A stretch of DNA of 64,000 bases from Rhizobium deserti (GCF_004358025.1 NZ_SMTL01000001.1:310001-374000), one strand, 5' to 3'. Positions 1-11,513 are shown, numbered from the stretch's first letter. Numbers and translations are program-made. Notes: generated from the sequence alone by a model not told the origin.

Positions 1-51
1 CCCACCGATGCCGATGAAATGAACAAGCCCGATGGCCTTCGGCATCTTCAT
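1..51 (-). CDS. murC: UDP-N-acetylmuramate--L-alanine ligase MurC, 5' fragment
   Basis: Only the first 17 codons are inside the window; the rest lies beyond position 1. The reading begins [19 protein letters not shown]-style, with the G-x-G-G nucleotide-fold start typical of MurC (visible residues end at HFIGIGG). The ATG overlaps the murG stop codon by four bases (ATGA), so the two are translationally coupled. murC after murG is the normal dcw order. MurC adds L-alanine to UDP-MurNAc in the cytoplasm. The call depends on this short N-terminus plus gene order. Confidence 0.85.
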   Translation of the reverse strand, partial: MKMPKAIGLVHFIGIGG

Positions 52-1172
52 GCCTTTACTCCCTTAAACGCTGCTGGTGATTGACGTTGAGCCACGGCTT
101 CGACCAGGTCCGCCAGCGCGATGGCCGCATTTGGGTGACCGGCCTGCTTGGCTGCAATGGCCATTTTCTCCAGTCGCTCCGGCTCCTTCATGGCCGCCGA
201 AATCATGGACGACAGTCGATCGGGTGACAGTTCCGATTGCGGCACGACCTGAGCTCCGCCCGTCGCAACCAGGGCTGCCGCATTGGCCGCCTGGTCGTGG
301 TCGAGCGCGTATGGATAAGGCACGAGAATGGACGGTCTGCCGATGACCGCGATCTCCGACACCGTCGATGCGCCGGAACGGCAGATGATCAGATGCGCCA
401 TGGCAAGCCGCTCGGCCATATCGGCAAAGAAGGGCGAAACATCCACCGGTGATTTGAGCTTGGCAAAGCAGGAGTTCACCCGCCCCTGGTCTTCCGGCCT
501 GGCCTGTTGCGTGACCACGAGACGTTCCCGCTCGCTTGCATCAAGCAAGCTGAGTGCCGTCGGAACAGCCGATGAAAAGAATTGCGCGCCCTGGCTGCCG
601 CCGAACACGACGAGCCGGAAAGGATCACTGCCGCGCGACGGCGCATAGGCGACATTCGCAGCTTCCAGGACGGCCGGCCGCACGGGATTGCCGGTGGTCA
701 CGGTTTTTGCTGCAAACGGTCCTTCCGTCTCCGGCAAAAAGCCGCCAGCGATCGCCTGCACCCGCTTGGCCAGTGCCTTGTTGGCGCGGCCCATGACGGC
801 ATTCTGTTCGTGGATCATGGAAGGCACGCCCATGGCGGTCGAGGCCATGAGCGGCGGCACTGTTGGATACCCCCCAAAGCCGACGACGGCGATCGGTCTC
901 AGGCGAGCGATGAGACGGCGCGCGGCGCGCAGTCCCGTCCACAGCTTCCACCCGGTACGAATGAGCGCGAGCGGGTTTTTCGAACCGAGCGTCGCAGACG
1001 GTACGACATGGATGTCATCGGCCGGGAACTTGCCCGCAAAACGTTCGGCGCGGCTGTCAGTGACCAGATGCACCGAATAGCCACGCCGTTTCAACTCGTG
1101 CCCCAGCGCCTCGGCCGGAAACAAATGACCGCCTGTCCCGCCGGCGGCAAGCAGAATAATGCCTTTGGTCAT
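48..1172 (-). CDS. murG: UDP-N-acetylglucosamine--N-acetylmuramyl-(pentapeptide) pyrophosphoryl-undecaprenol GlcNAc transferase MurG
   Basis: MurG converts lipid I to lipid II by adding GlcNAc at the inner face of the membrane. The 374-residue length is normal. The N-terminal glycine loop GGTGGH is at residues 11-16, the second loop GGSQGAQ at 191-197, and a C-terminal UDP-GlcNAc pocket with [20 protein letters not shown] lies near residues 270-290. This is a two-domain GT-B fold (GT28 family). The gene starts 3 bp after the ftsW stop and overlaps murC by 4 bp, so it is inside the dcw operon. I see nothing unusual. Confidence 0.98.
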   Translation of the reverse strand: MTKGIILLAAGGTGGHLFPAEALGHELKRRGYSVHLVTDSRAERFAGKFPADDIHVVPSATLGSKNPLALIRTGWKLWTGLRAARRLIARLRPIAVVGFGGYPTVPPLMASTAMGVPSMIHEQNAVMGRANKALAKRVQAIAGGFLPETEGPFAAKTVTTGNPVRPAVLEAANVAYAPSRGSDPFRLVVFGGSQGAQFFSSAVPTALSLLDASERERLVVTQQARPEDQGRVNSCFAKLKSPVDVSPFFADMAERLAMAHLIICRSGASTVSEIAVIGRPSILVPYPYALDHDQAANAAALVATGGAQVVPQSELSPDRLSSMISAAMKEPERLEKMAIAAKQAGHPNAAIALADLVEAVAQRQSPAAFKGVKA

Positions 1173-1175
1173 GTC

Positions 1176-2330
1176 CTACTCCGCCGGGATGCCGGCGGTC
1201 ACGCGAAAGAGGCTGCGCTCCTGTGCCCGTTTTTCCGGCCGGTGACGCGTCAGCGCCAGGATGAAGCCCGCCGTGACGCAAATGGCGATCATTGACGATC
1301 CGCCATAGGATATCAATGGGAGCGTCATGCCTTTCGCCGGCATCAACTCCAGATTGACACCGATATTGATCATCGACTGCATGCCGATCTGCAGCACCAG
1401 TCCTGCGACGGCGAAACGGTTGAAGTCGTTACGTTCCTTAAAGGCGTGGTTGAGGCCGCGCAGTACGATGAAGGCAAAAAGCAGCACCAGCGCCATGCAG
1501 AAGACGATGCCGAATTCCTCGGCCGCTACCGAAAAAATGAAGTCCGTATGGCTGTCGGGAAGGATGCGCTTGACCATTCCCTCGCCCGGCCCCTGGCCGA
1601 ACCAGCCCCCCCGTACGATTGCCTCATGGGCCGTCTCGACCTGGAAGCGGTCCCCTTCGCCGGTCAGGAACTTATCAAAACGCGCAGTCACGTGCGGCAG
1701 CATGTAATAGGCGGCTAGCAGCCCTCCGGCGCCGACGCCGCCGAGAAGCACGATCCAGAGCCAAGGCATGCCGGCCATGAAGAACATGCCCCCCCAGACG
1801 ACGCTCGTCAGGATGGTTTGCCCAAGGTCAGGCTGTGCAACAAGCAGCGCTGCAACAATGCCGAAAAGGATGATGGCGAACAGATTGCCCGGAATCTCCG
1901 GTTGCCGGGCATGCTCGGCAAACAGCCAGGCACACACAACAACGAAGGCAGGCTTCATGAATTCGGACGGCTGGATGGACAAGGCACCAACGCCGATCCA
2001 GCGGCGCGCGCCCTTGACTTCAACGCCGAAGAACAGCGCCAGCACCATTAGCCCGAGTGCGATAGCCAAAAGCATGATGGCCGTGCGGCGCACCTGACGC
2101 GGGCTGAGAAAGGATAGACCGATCATCACAATGATCGACGGTATCAGGAAGACCGCGTGGCGCTCGACGAAGTGGAAGTCCGACAGGCCGATGCGCTGCG
2201 CGACCGCAGGAGACGCGGCAAACGACAGCATAAATCCGATGCCCATCAGCAGAACGAAGGCAGCGAGAAAGAAGCGGTCGATCGTCCAGAACCAGTCTGC
2301 GAGCGGCCCACGGTCTGCGCGGCTTACCAT
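1176..2330 (-). CDS. ftsW: peptidoglycan glycosyltransferase FtsW
   Basis: FtsW is the SEDS-family septal peptidoglycan polymerase that works with the transpeptidase FtsI. The protein has 384 residues with about ten hydrophobic segments. SEDS landmarks include RRWIGVGALSIQPSEFMKPA in the first half and MPAKGMTLPLISYGGSSM near the C-terminus. The gene lies between murD (2 bp gap) and murG (3 bp gap). FtsW is preferred over RodA because of its place in the dcw cluster and the PAKGMTLPLISYGG region. Confidence 0.97.
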   Translation of the reverse strand: MVSRADRGPLADWFWTIDRFFLAAFVLLMGIGFMLSFAASPAVAQRIGLSDFHFVERHAVFLIPSIIVMIGLSFLSPRQVRRTAIMLLAIALGLMVLALFFGVEVKGARRWIGVGALSIQPSEFMKPAFVVVCAWLFAEHARQPEIPGNLFAIILFGIVAALLVAQPDLGQTILTSVVWGGMFFMAGMPWLWIVLLGGVGAGGLLAAYYMLPHVTARFDKFLTGEGDRFQVETAHEAIVRGGWFGQGPGEGMVKRILPDSHTDFIFSVAAEEFGIVFCMALVLLFAFIVLRGLNHAFKERNDFNRFAVAGLVLQIGMQSMINIGVNLELMPAKGMTLPLISYGGSSMIAICVTAGFILALTRHRPEKRAQERSLFRVTAGIPAE

Positions 2331-2332
2331 CT

Positions 2333-3739
2333 TCAGTTTCCTTTTCCGGTCCCGATCAACATCGTGACGCCATCCAGTGCGGCAACGAAATCCACGAAGG
2401 CATCTCCACGGACTTCGAAATTCTTGAACTGATCGAAACTTGCACAGGCCGGCGAGAGCATGACCACAGACGGCGCAGGATCGCCCGCGGCATCGGCAGC
2501 AGCATGTGCAACCGCCTTTTCAAGCGAACCCGAAATCTCATATTTCGAGGCCTGGCCGAGCGTTGCCGCAAATGCCGGCGCCGCCTCTCCGATCAGATAG
2601 GCTTTCACAATACGCGGGAAGAGTGGTGCGAGGCTTGCGATGCCGCCTTCTTTGGGAAGACCACCGGCGATCCAATAGATCCGCTCATAGCTGGACAATG
2701 CAGGTGCAGCGGCATCCGCATTAGTGGCCTTGGAGTCATTGACGAAGACCACCTGATCCCTGCGCCCGACCGGCTGCATGCGATGCTTGAGACCGGGAAA
2801 CGAGCGCAGCCCTACGCGGATCTCCTCCTGCGAAACTCCGACGGCAAGGCAAGCAGCAATCGCGGCGGCGGCATTCTGAGCGTTATGGCTCCCCTTCAGC
2901 GTTTGAATGCCGTCGAGATCGACCAGTGAGGACGATGCCCCACTTTGCGCCTCGAATATCCGGGAAGCGTCAGCGTAAAGACCGTCTGCAACAACGGACC
3001 GGTTGGATATGCGGCGAACCTTGACGCCGGCGCGTTCCACCCGGTCGGCGATCAAGGCGCTGTGGCTGTCGTCCACGCCGATGATGGCGGTCTTGGCTCC
3101 AGCCACCAGTCTTTCCTTGATCTCCGCATAATGCTGCATCGTCCCGTGGCGATCTAGGTGATCCGGAGTCAGGTTAAGCAAGATGCCGGCTGTCGGGTTG
3201 AGCGTCGGAGCCAGATCGATCTGGTAGGAAGAGCATTCCACCACAAAGTAGCGTTCGGCCTTAGGCGGCTCCAAGGTCAAGACCGCCGTACCGATATTGC
3301 CACCGAGCTGCATGTCGCGGCCGCTCGATCTCAAGATGTGGGCAATCAAGGCGGTGGTCGTGGATTTGCCGTTTGTCCCCGTGATGGCAATGAAGGGGCA
3401 ATCGGGCGCATGCACGCGGCGCTCGCGCACGAACAGCTCCACGTCACCGATGATTTCCACGCCAGCGGCACGCGCAAGTTCCACTGTCCAATGTGGCTTC
3501 GGATGCGTGAGCGGCACTCCCGGAGAGAGAATGAAGGCTGCCTGCGCCGACCAGTCGACGGTTTTCAGGTCTGCCGTTGGAATGCCCGCAGCCTTTGCCT
3601 TGGCGACGCTGTCGGGATTATCATCCCAAGCGGTCACCCGCGCACCACCGGCAACAAGCGCTTTGGCAGTTGCAAGTCCTGATCCGCCGAGGCCGAAGAG
3701 AGCGACCTGGCATTCTTTGAAAGTGGTGACCGGTATCAT
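2333..3739 (-). CDS. murD: UDP-N-acetylmuramoyl-L-alanine--D-glutamate ligase MurD
   Basis: MurD adds D-glutamate to UDP-MurNAc-L-Ala in the cytoplasm using ATP. The protein has 468 residues. The N-terminal Rossmann-like motif is GLGGSG (about 16-21) and the Mur-ligase ATP loop GTNGKSTTT is at 121-129. The central and C-terminal ligase domains include [12 protein letters not shown] and the VNDSKATN stretch typical of MurD. It sits 6 bp after mraY and 2 bp before ftsW, as usual in the dcw cluster. Confidence 0.98.
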   Translation of the reverse strand: MIPVTTFKECQVALFGLGGSGLATAKALVAGGARVTAWDDNPDSVAKAKAAGIPTADLKTVDWSAQAAFILSPGVPLTHPKPHWTVELARAAGVEIIGDVELFVRERRVHAPDCPFIAITGTNGKSTTTALIAHILRSSGRDMQLGGNIGTAVLTLEPPKAERYFVVECSSYQIDLAPTLNPTAGILLNLTPDHLDRHGTMQHYAEIKERLVAGAKTAIIGVDDSHSALIADRVERAGVKVRRISNRSVVADGLYADASRIFEAQSGASSSLVDLDGIQTLKGSHNAQNAAAAIAACLAVGVSQEEIRVGLRSFPGLKHRMQPVGRRDQVVFVNDSKATNADAAAPALSSYERIYWIAGGLPKEGGIASLAPLFPRIVKAYLIGEAAPAFAATLGQASKYEISGSLEKAVAHAAADAAGDPAPSVVMLSPACASFDQFKNFEVRGDAFVDFVAALDGVTMLIGTGKGN

Positions 3740-3745
3740 CGCCGC

Positions 3746-4849
3746 CTACCGGAGCTTGAGCGTCGACAGGCCGAGCATGGCGAGGCCAACGGCTATGATC
3801 CAGAACCGGATCACGACCTGACTTTCGGTCCAGCCGAGCTTTTCGAAATGATGATGGATCGGCGCCATCAGGAAGACGCGGCGGCCGGTCATCTTGAAAA
3901 AGCCGACCTGAATGATGACCGACATGGTTTCCATCACGAACAGACCACCAATGATGGCCATGACGATCTCGTGCTTGGTGGCGACGGCAACCGAGCCGAT
4001 CAATCCTCCCAAGGCCAGCGAACCGGTGTCGCCCATAAAGATTGCTGCCGGCGGGGCGTTGAACCACAGGAATCCGAGACCGGCGCCGATCACTGCGCCC
4101 ATGATCACCGCGAGTTCGCCGGTGCCGGGCACAAAATTGATCTGCAGATAGCCCGCAAACACTGCATTGCCGACGAGATAGGCGATCACGCCGAAGGATG
4201 CGGCGGCAATCATCACTGGAACGATGGCAAGCCCGTCGAGACCGTCCGTCAGGTTGACGGCATTGCCGGCGCCGACAATCACGAAGCCGCCGAACAGGAT
4301 GAAGAAATAGCCGATATTGATCAGGAAATCCTTGGCGAATGGAAAGGCAATTGAGGTGGCCAGATGTTGATTGGCCGACGGCTCCGACACCATGGCCAGC
4401 CGCATCATGAAGAACACGGCGATGCCGGCTATAACAAATTCTATGCCGAGACGAGCCTTGCCGGAAAAGCCCTTGTCCGTCTGCTTGGTCACCTTCAGGT
4501 AGTCGTCATAAAAGCCGATGGCGCCGAAGCCGAGCGTCACCAGCAGCGTCGCCACCACGTAGATATTGGAAAGGTCGGCCCAAAGCAGGGAGCCGCCAAC
4601 GATCCCAGCGAGGATCATCAGGCCACCCATGGTCGGGGTTCCAGCCTTCTTGAAATGGGTCTGAGGGCCGTCGGCGCGGATCGGCTGGCCCTTGCCCTGG
4701 CGCACGCGCAGCGAATCGATGATCTTCGGCCCAAACAGGAAGACGATCAGGGCTGACGTAAAGAGGGCGGCGCCAGTCCGGAAGGTAATGTACCGGAACA
4801 GGTTGAAAAACTGCAGTTCATCCGCCAGTTCGACAAGCCAGATCAGCAT
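3746..4849 (-). CDS. mraY: phospho-N-acetylmuramoyl-pentapeptide transferase MraY
   Basis: MraY makes lipid I by moving phospho-MurNAc-pentapeptide to undecaprenyl phosphate. The 367-residue membrane protein has about ten hydrophobic segments. Diagnostic motifs are [10 protein letters not shown] (67-76), the acidic pair in FYDDYLK (about 113-119), NLTDGLDGL (199-207), [12 protein letters not shown] near 270 and the [11 protein letters not shown] loop near 325. It is followed by murD after 6 bp and preceded by murF with a 28-bp gap. Confidence 0.98.
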   Translation of the reverse strand: MLIWLVELADELQFFNLFRYITFRTGAALFTSALIVFLFGPKIIDSLRVRQGKGQPIRADGPQTHFKKAGTPTMGGLMILAGIVGGSLLWADLSNIYVVATLLVTLGFGAIGFYDDYLKVTKQTDKGFSGKARLGIEFVIAGIAVFFMMRLAMVSEPSANQHLATSIAFPFAKDFLINIGYFFILFGGFVIVGAGNAVNLTDGLDGLAIVPVMIAAASFGVIAYLVGNAVFAGYLQINFVPGTGELAVIMGAVIGAGLGFLWFNAPPAAIFMGDTGSLALGGLIGSVAVATKHEIVMAIIGGLFVMETMSVIIQVGFFKMTGRRVFLMAPIHHHFEKLGWTESQVVIRFWIIAVGLAMLGLSTLKLR

Positions 4850-4877
4850 GAAAGCCCTTTCTCAAGCCGCATAGGAT

Positions 4878-6311
4878 TCAAAGTTGGCGATCCGTGTCGG
4901 CAAATGGCGGATAGTTGTCAATAAGCGCAGCGACGATCTTGCCGAAGCCCAGACCAAGTGACGACTTTACCATCAACACATCGCCTGGGATGACGGAGCT
5001 GACAGCATGATCCAGAAGCTCTGCCGTCGTTTCGCGATATTCCACATTGACGCTGTCAGGAAGCGCATCCCGAAGCGCTGCCATTTCCTGTCCCGCAAGC
5101 CAGACATGCTCTATGCCGGCGGCCAGTAGAGGCCCGGCCAGTTCCTCGTGCACCTGCTGTGAAAACTCGCCCATTTCCAGCATGTCACCCAGGACTGCAA
5201 TCCGGCGCCCTGTCAGTTCCGGCGTGGTTGCGGCCAGAAGCGCGATCGCCGCCCGCATCGAGGCCGGATTGGCGTTATAGCTTTCGTCAATCAGCGTCAG
5301 ATGACCCTCGCCGATCCCGAGCCGATGCCGTTCGCCGCGCCCCTTGACCGCCCTCAGTTCGGCAAGAGCCGCCCCGGCCTGCGCCATATCGGCTCCGACC
5401 AGAAGGGCAGCGCCAAGGACTGCCATGGCGTTTTCAGCCACATGCCGGCCGGGTGCACCGATATGCACTTCGGTCGTGTCGCCGTTGAGCACCGCCCAAA
5501 TGGTCGACGTTTCCGCATTGCCTTCGAAATCGGCCAGCCGGAAATCGGCCTTGGCGTGCTGCCCGAAGGTGAGGATCTGCGAAACGCCCGTTGCCTGCGC
5601 CTGCTCTTCAAGGAACGCGAACTGCTTGTTGTCGCGATTGAGGATCGCGGTTCCACCCGGCTCCAGGCCTTCGAAGATCTCCGCTTTGGCGGCTGCAATT
5701 TCTTCCAGATTGTTGAAATGCCCCAGATGCGCTGCGGCAATCGTCGTGATGATCGCCACATGCGGACGAACCATCTGCACCAACGGCCGAATTTCCCCGG
5801 CATGGTTCATGCCGATTTCGAAGACGCCAAACGTCGTTTCGGCCGGCATGCGGGCCAGAGTCAGGGGCACGCCCCAATGGTTGTTGAAGGAGGCTACCGC
5901 CGCATGAACCCTGCCCGATGGCGCCAGCACATGTCGCAGCATTTCCTTGGTCGTCGTCTTGCCGACTGAGCCGGTAATCGCGATGATTCGTGCTTGGCTG
6001 CGTTCGCGCGCAGCGACGGCCAGCTTGCCCAGCGCTGCGAGCACATCCTCGACAACAATCATCGGCACGGTGAGCCGGCCGAGTGCCGGCAACTTGCCTT
6101 CGCTGACCACGAGCAAGGACGCACCATTGGCGATCGCGAGGCTCGCAAAATCATGGCCGTCGACGCGATCACCCTTGATGGCGAAGAAGACTTCCCCCTG
6201 CTTGACCGAACGGCTGTCTATGGAAATTCCACTGACGCCTTCGGGAAGCATGCCAATCGGCCGTCCATCCATGACGGCCGCCATAGTCTGGGAAGTCCAT
6301 AACCAGCTCAC
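4878..6311 (-). CDS. murF: UDP-N-acetylmuramoyl-tripeptide--D-alanyl-D-alanine ligase MurF
   Basis: MurF adds D-Ala-D-Ala to the UDP-MurNAc-tripeptide, the last cytoplasmic step of precursor synthesis. The protein has 477 residues. The N-terminal uridine-binding domain carries [19 protein letters not shown] (about 29-47), the ATP loop GSVGKTTTK is at 114-122, and the C-terminal domain has [15 protein letters not shown] followed by VLGDMLEMG, both MurF hallmarks. The start codon overlaps the murE stop by 4 bp (ATGA). Confidence 0.98.
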   Translation of the reverse strand: MSWLWTSQTMAAVMDGRPIGMLPEGVSGISIDSRSVKQGEVFFAIKGDRVDGHDFASLAIANGASLLVVSEGKLPALGRLTVPMIVVEDVLAALGKLAVAARERSQARIIAITGSVGKTTTKEMLRHVLAPSGRVHAAVASFNNHWGVPLTLARMPAETTFGVFEIGMNHAGEIRPLVQMVRPHVAIITTIAAAHLGHFNNLEEIAAAKAEIFEGLEPGGTAILNRDNKQFAFLEEQAQATGVSQILTFGQHAKADFRLADFEGNAETSTIWAVLNGDTTEVHIGAPGRHVAENAMAVLGAALLVGADMAQAGAALAELRAVKGRGERHRLGIGEGHLTLIDESYNANPASMRAAIALLAATTPELTGRRIAVLGDMLEMGEFSQQVHEELAGPLLAAGIEHVWLAGQEMAALRDALPDSVNVEYRETTAELLDHAVSSVIPGDVLMVKSSLGLGFGKIVAALIDNYPPFADTDRQL

Positions 6312-7771
6312 GACTGCAACTCCTCAAGTGCCTTGCGCAATTCCACATGATCGGAGAACGGCAGGACCGTCGAGCCCACCGTCTGACCCTCTTCATGCCC
6401 CTTGCCGGCCACGATCAGTGTATCGCCTGCCTGAAGCATCGAGACCGCTTTGCGAATGGCTTCGGCACGATCGCCGATCTCCAGGGCCCCAGGCGCGGCG
6501 GCGAGAATTTCTGACCTGATCACGTCCGGCACCTCGGAGCGCGGATTGTCATCTGTGACAATGACCACATCCGCCAGCCGAGTCGCCACGTCGCCCATGA
6601 TCGGCCGCTTTCCCTTATCGCGGTCGCCGCCGCATCCGAATGCGACGATCACGCGACCCGTCGTAAAAGGACGAACGGAGGCCAGCACCTTCTCAAGCGC
6701 ATCGGGTTTGTGGGCATAGTCGACATAGGCGAGCGCGCCGGCCTTTGTCTGGCCGACCAGTTCCAGCCTTCCGCTAGCGCCGACCAGATTTTCGAGTGCC
6801 GCCATGGCCAAGGAAGCGGCAACTCCGGTTGACATGGCAAGCCCCGCGGCAACTAGTGCATTGGCAATCTGGAAATCACCGGCTAGCGGAATATCGACCT
6901 CGAATATTTCCTGCCCGACATGCACTTCCGCCATCTGCTTATGCCGAAAATGCTCGACCCGCTTCAAGCAGAGGTAATCGCCTTTGCGTCCTACCGTGCG
7001 CACATCGAGACCGGCTGCGGAAGCCGCGCCAATGGCCTCGCCGGCCCACTCGTCGTCGGAAAAGATGATCGCCGGCGCCCCCTTCGGCATCAGCGTGTCG
7101 AACAGGCGCATCTTGGCAGCCATGTAATCTTCGACCGTCGGATGGTAGTCCATGTGGTCGCGGCCCAGATTGGTGAAGGCGGCGGCGGATAATTTCACGC
7201 CGTCCAGCCGGCTCTGGTCGAGACCGTGGCTCGACGCTTCCATGGCGGCATGGGTGACACCTTCGCCGGCCAGTTCCGCCAGCAGTTTTTGCAGGTCGAC
7301 CGGATCCGGGGTCGTCAGGGAGCCGTAATCATTGCGGCTGGGCGAAATGACGCCGGTCGTGCCGATCTGCGCGGCAGCATAACCAGCATGGGCCCAGATC
7401 TGACGCGTAAAAGATGCCACGGAAGTCTTGCCCGCCGTCCCCGTCACGGCCACCATAGTCTGTGGCTGTGCGCCATAGAAGCGGGCGGCAGCCAACGCCA
7501 GCAGCCGGCGCGGATTGGCAACGACGAGCACCGGTATACCTGCATCCGCCGGATGAGCGGCGATCGCAGCAATCGCACCACGCGCAGCCGCATCGCCGAC
7601 GAAGCTTGAACCATCGGCCTTCGAGCCTGCCAAAGCGGCAAACAGCATTCCCGGACGGATCTTTCGGCTATCTGAGGAAATCCCTGTCACTTCGAGGTCA
7701 CCGGCCGTACCTTGCATCAGTTCGGCCAACTCCGGAAAATCATGTCCGGCCAGATCTCGCAGTTTCATCAC
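6308..7771 (-). CDS. murE: UDP-N-acetylmuramoyl-L-alanyl-D-glutamate--2,6-diaminopimelate ligase MurE
   Basis: MurE adds the third stem-peptide residue. The protein has 487 residues, with the ATP loop GTAGKTS at 111-117 and the lysine motif [10 protein letters not shown] near 217-226. The C-terminal specificity motif DNPR is at 408-411, which in this family marks meso-diaminopimelate rather than lysine as substrate, so the peptidoglycan should be of the DAP type. It follows ftsI after 55 bp and overlaps murF by 4 bp. Confidence 0.98.
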   Translation of the reverse strand: MMKLRDLAGHDFPELAELMQGTAGDLEVTGISSDSRKIRPGMLFAALAGSKADGSSFVGDAAARGAIAAIAAHPADAGIPVLVVANPRRLLALAAARFYGAQPQTMVAVTGTAGKTSVASFTRQIWAHAGYAAAQIGTTGVISPSRNDYGSLTTPDPVDLQKLLAELAGEGVTHAAMEASSHGLDQSRLDGVKLSAAAFTNLGRDHMDYHPTVEDYMAAKMRLFDTLMPKGAPAIIFSDDEWAGEAIGAASAAGLDVRTVGRKGDYLCLKRVEHFRHKQMAEVHVGQEIFEVDIPLAGDFQIANALVAAGLAMSTGVAASLAMAALENLVGASGRLELVGQTKAGALAYVDYAHKPDALEKVLASVRPFTTGRVIVAFGCGGDRDKGKRPIMGDVATRLADVVIVTDDNPRSEVPDVIRSEILAAAPGALEIGDRAEAIRKAVSMLQAGDTLIVAGKGHEEGQTVGSTVLPFSDHVELRKALEELQS

Positions 7772-7826
7772 TTGTCATCCCATTTCCGAGCGGATCTCAC
7801 GAATCGTCCCGCCCGCTTCTCGTCGC

Positions 7827-9572
7827 TCAATAAGACACAAGCAGGGCAGAGCCGTCATTGCCGAATTTCGGCTTTACACCGAGAATGGGCGCGGCTCGGC
7901 TGATGATTTCCTTGACCATGGGGGCAGCAGAGGTCGCTGCGAGCGCTGCGCCATTGCCCTTGTCCGTCTTCGGCTCATCCGAGAAGCTCAGAACCACATA
8001 ACGAGGATCGCTCATTGGAAAGGCAGCTAGGAAAGCGTTAAAGTTCTTGTCGTGAGCATAGCGGCCGTTGACCACCTTGTCTGCCGTGCCGGTCTTGCCG
8101 CCGACATCAAAGCCATCGACACGCGCGTTACGGCCAGAACCCTTGGCACCGTTCCATTCGAACAGATAACGCATATCCTTGCTTGTCGAAGGGTTCATCA
8201 CCTGCGTGGCTATTTCTGCTGCCTGCTCCTCTGTGCGCGGCAGGAATGTCGGCGGATGCAGCACACCCCCATTCACCAGTGCCGCACCGGCAACCGCCGT
8301 TTGAAGCGGCGTGGTAGACACGCCATGTCCGAAGGAGATGGTGACCGAATTGATCTTCTTCCACTCGCGCGGCTGGCTGGGCATAGCGACTTCTGGAAGT
8401 TCAGTATTCATGCGGCTGAGAAGGCCAAGTTTGGTGAGGAATGCCTTGTGATCAGCAATGCCGACCGCATCAGCAACCTTGGCGGTGCCGATATTGGAGG
8501 AAAACTGGAAAACTTCCGGAATGCTGAGGAACCGGCCCTTGCCGTGGAAATCCTTGATCGTGAAGCCGCCGATGCGGATCGGGAACCGCGCATCAACCAT
8601 GTCGTTGAGCGATATCTTCTTATGATCCAGACCCATGGCCAGCGTAAAGGACTTGAAGGTGGATCCCATTTCGAACGTGCTGTTCGTCATGCGGTTCATC
8701 CAACCCTCGGGGCCATTGGCATTCGGATCGTTAGGATCGAAATCAGGTGCCGAGGCCATGCCGAGAATTTCCCCGGTATGGACGTCGATGACGACTGCAC
8801 CAGCGCCGATGGAGTGATATTTGCCGATGGAGCTCGCCACCACGTCGCGCACGATTGCCTGCACCCGCAGATCGATCGACAGTTTGACAGGCTCGAGCGG
8901 CTGATCCGAAGTCATGCCGACAGAGGCCAGATCCGCCAGTCCCTGACTATCGATATAACGCTCCATGCCGGAGACGCCCCGGTTGTCGATATTGACATAG
9001 CCGACAATGTGGGCCGCCGTCGCCCCGCCGGGATAAAAGCGGCGCTTTTCAGGACGAAAGCCGATGCCGGGAATGCCGAGAGCGAGGATCTGGCTCTGCT
9101 GCTTCGGGGTAAGCTGGCGGCGCAGCCATTGGAAATGGGAATTGGACTTGAGTTTCGAATATGTCGACTTGACGTCCAGGTCGTTGAGAACCGTCGACAG
9201 CTTCTCGATTACTTCATCCGGATCGACGATCTTGTGCGGCTCGGCGAACAAGGAGACGGTGCGGATGTCGGTCGCCAAGATCTCGCCATTACGGTCAACG
9301 ATATCGGGACGCGACGCAAGCAGACGATCGGCCGGCAGTATGCTGGAAGTGACTTCGGGCTGCGCTATGCCGTATTGGGTTAGGCGACCGCCGATGACGC
9401 AGTAGAAGACGGTGAAGCCGGCAATCAAAAGACCGACGCGGTTCTTCGCCTGCGCCGACTTGCGCTTGCGGGTCCCTTCGAAAGATGCGGTCTGCTCGCT
9501 CGAGAGACCTCGTCCGCCGGCGGAGAAATGAGCTCGGCTCTTCAAAACCATGACGCGCGACAGGAAGGACAT
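7827..9572 (-). CDS. ftsI: septal peptidoglycan D,D-transpeptidase FtsI (PBP3)
   Basis: FtsI crosslinks septal peptidoglycan with FtsW. The 581-residue protein has a cytoplasmic N-tail, one membrane anchor (about 46-62), a dimerisation domain and a C-terminal transpeptidase domain with the three penicillin-binding motifs STFK (304-307, catalytic Ser304), SSN (358-360) and KTG (493-495). The ATG shares one base with the stop codon of the upstream ftsL-like gene (TGATG), so coupled translation is likely. A later in-frame ATG at 9551 is possible, but the longer form matches the coupling. Confidence 0.97.
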   Translation of the reverse strand: MSFLSRVMVLKSRAHFSAGGRGLSSEQTASFEGTRKRKSAQAKNRVGLLIAGFTVFYCVIGGRLTQYGIAQPEVTSSILPADRLLASRPDIVDRNGEILATDIRTVSLFAEPHKIVDPDEVIEKLSTVLNDLDVKSTYSKLKSNSHFQWLRRQLTPKQQSQILALGIPGIGFRPEKRRFYPGGATAAHIVGYVNIDNRGVSGMERYIDSQGLADLASVGMTSDQPLEPVKLSIDLRVQAIVRDVVASSIGKYHSIGAGAVVIDVHTGEILGMASAPDFDPNDPNANGPEGWMNRMTNSTFEMGSTFKSFTLAMGLDHKKISLNDMVDARFPIRIGGFTIKDFHGKGRFLSIPEVFQFSSNIGTAKVADAVGIADHKAFLTKLGLLSRMNTELPEVAMPSQPREWKKINSVTISFGHGVSTTPLQTAVAGAALVNGGVLHPPTFLPRTEEQAAEIATQVMNPSTSKDMRYLFEWNGAKGSGRNARVDGFDVGGKTGTADKVVNGRYAHDKNFNAFLAAFPMSDPRYVVLSFSDEPKTDKGNGAALAATSAAPMVKEIISRAAPILGVKPKFGNDGSALLVSY

Positions 9573-10036
9573 CAGCGTTTCACCGATCCGGTAGGAATAA
9601 CATCGACGGAAGAGCGGCGGGCAGAAGACACTGGCTTTTTCACGGGCTGTTTGGCCTTAGCCGCCTCGACGCCCTTGAGAGCCGCCATGACCTCACTATT
9701 CTTGCCAGCGATGATGTCTTCGATCGTCGTTTCAGGCTGCGGAAGCTGCGCCTTCGGCATCGGAAGTTCCTTGGGCATGGCGAGCTGCGTGGGTTCCGTT
9801 GCAGCCAATGCAAGTTCCGCATTATAGACATTGATCAGCCGATGCAGTCGGTTGGGCTGCGTGAGAAGCGCCCAGTCGGCCTTCAACAGATCGATTGTAT
9901 CCTTCTCCAGCTTGATCTCCGTCTCCAAACGTCGAACTTCGGCAAGCTTTTCGTCCGCCTTGTGTTTGATCGTATAGGTCACCACGGCCGTTGCCGTCAT
10001 GATACCGATCAAAACCAGATCGAAGCTTCTGAGCAT
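9572..10036 (-). CDS. ftsL: FtsL-like cell-division protein
   Basis: This is a small bitopic protein of 154 residues: one N-terminal membrane segment (about 5-22), then a coiled-coil-prone stretch rich in E, K and L (about 25-60) and a low-complexity tail. Size, topology and position between rsmH and ftsI fit FtsL, which with FtsB and FtsQ activates FtsWI. Sequence conservation in this family is weak, so the call rests mainly on synteny and architecture. The motif LLKADWALLTQPNRLHRL is like the C-terminal part of alphaproteobacterial FtsL. A GGGAG ribosome site precedes the ATG, which is 2 bp after rsmH. Confidence 0.85.
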   Translation of the reverse strand: MLRSFDLVLIGIMTATAVVTYTIKHKADEKLAEVRRLETEIKLEKDTIDLLKADWALLTQPNRLHRLINVYNAELALAATEPTQLAMPKELPMPKAQLPQPETTIEDIIAGKNSEVMAALKGVEAAKAKQPVKKPVSSARRSSVDVIPTGSVKR

Positions 10037-10038
10037 GG

Positions 10039-11064
10039 TTAGGCTCCCATCTTGGCAAGGCTGGCGAGATCCGGAAGGTCGAAGATCGACATGTCTGCCG
10101 ATCTTGGCGGAGCATCGCTTCTTATGCCTGCGCGAAGCTTGGCCGAGCGAGCGCGCGGGTTGATTTCCGCCTCAGCCTCGCTGGCGCTGATCATCGATCT
10201 GCCGATCGGCTGGAAAATCGCAGCCTTGGCCTCGACCATAGGAAGGTGGCGCGAGCCCGAAGCCTTGCCGGATCGATCGGCGAAGAACTGCTTAACGATG
10301 CGGTCTTCAAGGGAATGGAAGGTGACTACGACCAGCCGGCCGCCTGGCTTCAAAGCCCGCTCGGCGGCAAACAGCGCCTGCGCAAGCTCGCCAAGCTCGT
10401 CATTGACGAAAATGCGCAACGCTTGGAAGACACGCGTAGCGGGATGGATCTTGTCCTTGGCCTTGCGCGGATTGACCGTCTCGATCAGGTTGGCTAGCTC
10501 GCGCGTGGTGGCGAAGGCTTCGGATGCTCGGCGTTTCTCGATGGCGCGGGCGATGCGGCCCGGCTGCTTTTCTTCGCCGAGAAACCCGAAAATCCGGGTG
10601 AGATCGCTGACCTTGGCATGATTAACGACATCGGCAGCAGATACTCCGTGCTTCGACATGCGCATATCGAGCGGCCCGTTCTTCTGGAACGAAAAGCCCC
10701 GTTCCGCCTCGTCGATCTGCATGGAGGAAACGCCGATGTCGAGCACGACACCGTCCAGCCCGCCTTCCGGCGCATGATCGGCGAGCTTGGAGAACTGCGA
10801 CCGGACAAGCGAGAGGCGGCCGGAATACTGCGCTACGAGCGCCTGCCCTGAGGCAATGGCGGTGGGGTCACGGTCGAGCGCCACGACATCCGCTCCTGCA
10901 TCGAGGATGGCGGTCGTATAACCACCGGCTCCGAAAGTGCCGTCCAGAATAACCTTGCCCGGCTCGGGCACAAGCGCCTCAAGCACCTCCGCCAAGAGAA
11001 CCGGGATGTGACGAACCGGTCCGCCTTCGGGCTCGGTCGTCGCCTCGCCTGGATTCGTCACCAT
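10039..11064 (-). CDS. rsmH: 16S rRNA (cytosine1402-N4)-methyltransferase RsmH (MraW)
   Basis: RsmH methylates C1402 of 16S rRNA at N4 using SAM. The start chosen is the ATG at 11064 (MVTNPGEAT), giving 341 residues; the open frame runs further upstream but overlaps mraZ and has no family similarity there. Landmarks are [14 protein letters not shown], the SAM loop [34 protein letters not shown] and, near the C-terminus, [16 protein letters not shown]. It lies 14 bp after mraZ and 2 bp before ftsL. Confidence 0.97.
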   Translation of the reverse strand: MVTNPGEATTEPEGGPVRHIPVLLAEVLEALVPEPGKVILDGTFGAGGYTTAILDAGADVVALDRDPTAIASGQALVAQYSGRLSLVRSQFSKLADHAPEGGLDGVVLDIGVSSMQIDEAERGFSFQKNGPLDMRMSKHGVSAADVVNHAKVSDLTRIFGFLGEEKQPGRIARAIEKRRASEAFATTRELANLIETVNPRKAKDKIHPATRVFQALRIFVNDELGELAQALFAAERALKPGGRLVVVTFHSLEDRIVKQFFADRSGKASGSRHLPMVEAKAAIFQPIGRSMISASEAEAEINPRARSAKLRAGIRSDAPPRSADMSIFDLPDLASLAKMGA

Positions 11065-11078
11065 CCCGTTCCCCTGTC

Positions 11079-11513
11079 TTAGGCGGGACGCAAACCCAAG
11101 CGCCCCTCTCTCGCTGCCGCCTGCGCCTCGTGAAACGCCTGCGGCCGCCAAAGCTGAAAATGATCCGAGCGTCCCACGAAGGTGACTTCCGAACTGATTC
11201 CCGTGAAGTCGCGGATGAAATCCGTGACCATCAGCCGGCCCTCCGCGTCGAGCCTCATGAAAACGCCGCCGCCATGAACCAGCAGCGACATCCTGTTTGC
11301 TTCCGGAGAAAAAGGATCGACGGAGGAAATCTGCTTCTCGTATCGATCGAGCAGATCCGGGCCGCCGACGCTGATCGCCGGATAGATGAAATCCTGGAGG
11401 CAATAAAGCTCCTGGACCCCTCGCTCCGAAAGCGCCGAACGGAAGCTCGCCGGGACGGAAACCCGCCCCTTCGCATCCACCTTGTTCGTCGCATTCGACA
11501 GGAAGCGGCTCAT
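11079..11513 (-). CDS. mraZ: transcriptional regulator MraZ
   Basis: MraZ is a ring-forming DNA-binding protein that represses its own dcw operon in E. coli. The start used is the ATG at 11513 ([20 protein letters not shown]), which matches family N-termini and gives 144 residues. ATGs at 11525 and 11534 are in frame but add residues that the family lacks. Two AbrB-like halves are visible: the first with [13 protein letters not shown] (about 14-26), the second with [13 protein letters not shown] near 92-104. It is the first gene of the dcw operon. Confidence 0.96.
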   Translation of the reverse strand: MSRFLSNATNKVDAKGRVSVPASFRSALSERGVQELYCLQDFIYPAISVGGPDLLDRYEKQISSVDPFSPEANRMSLLVHGGGVFMRLDAEGRLMVTDFIRDFTGISSEVTFVGRSDHFQLWRPQAFHEAQAAAREGRLGLRPA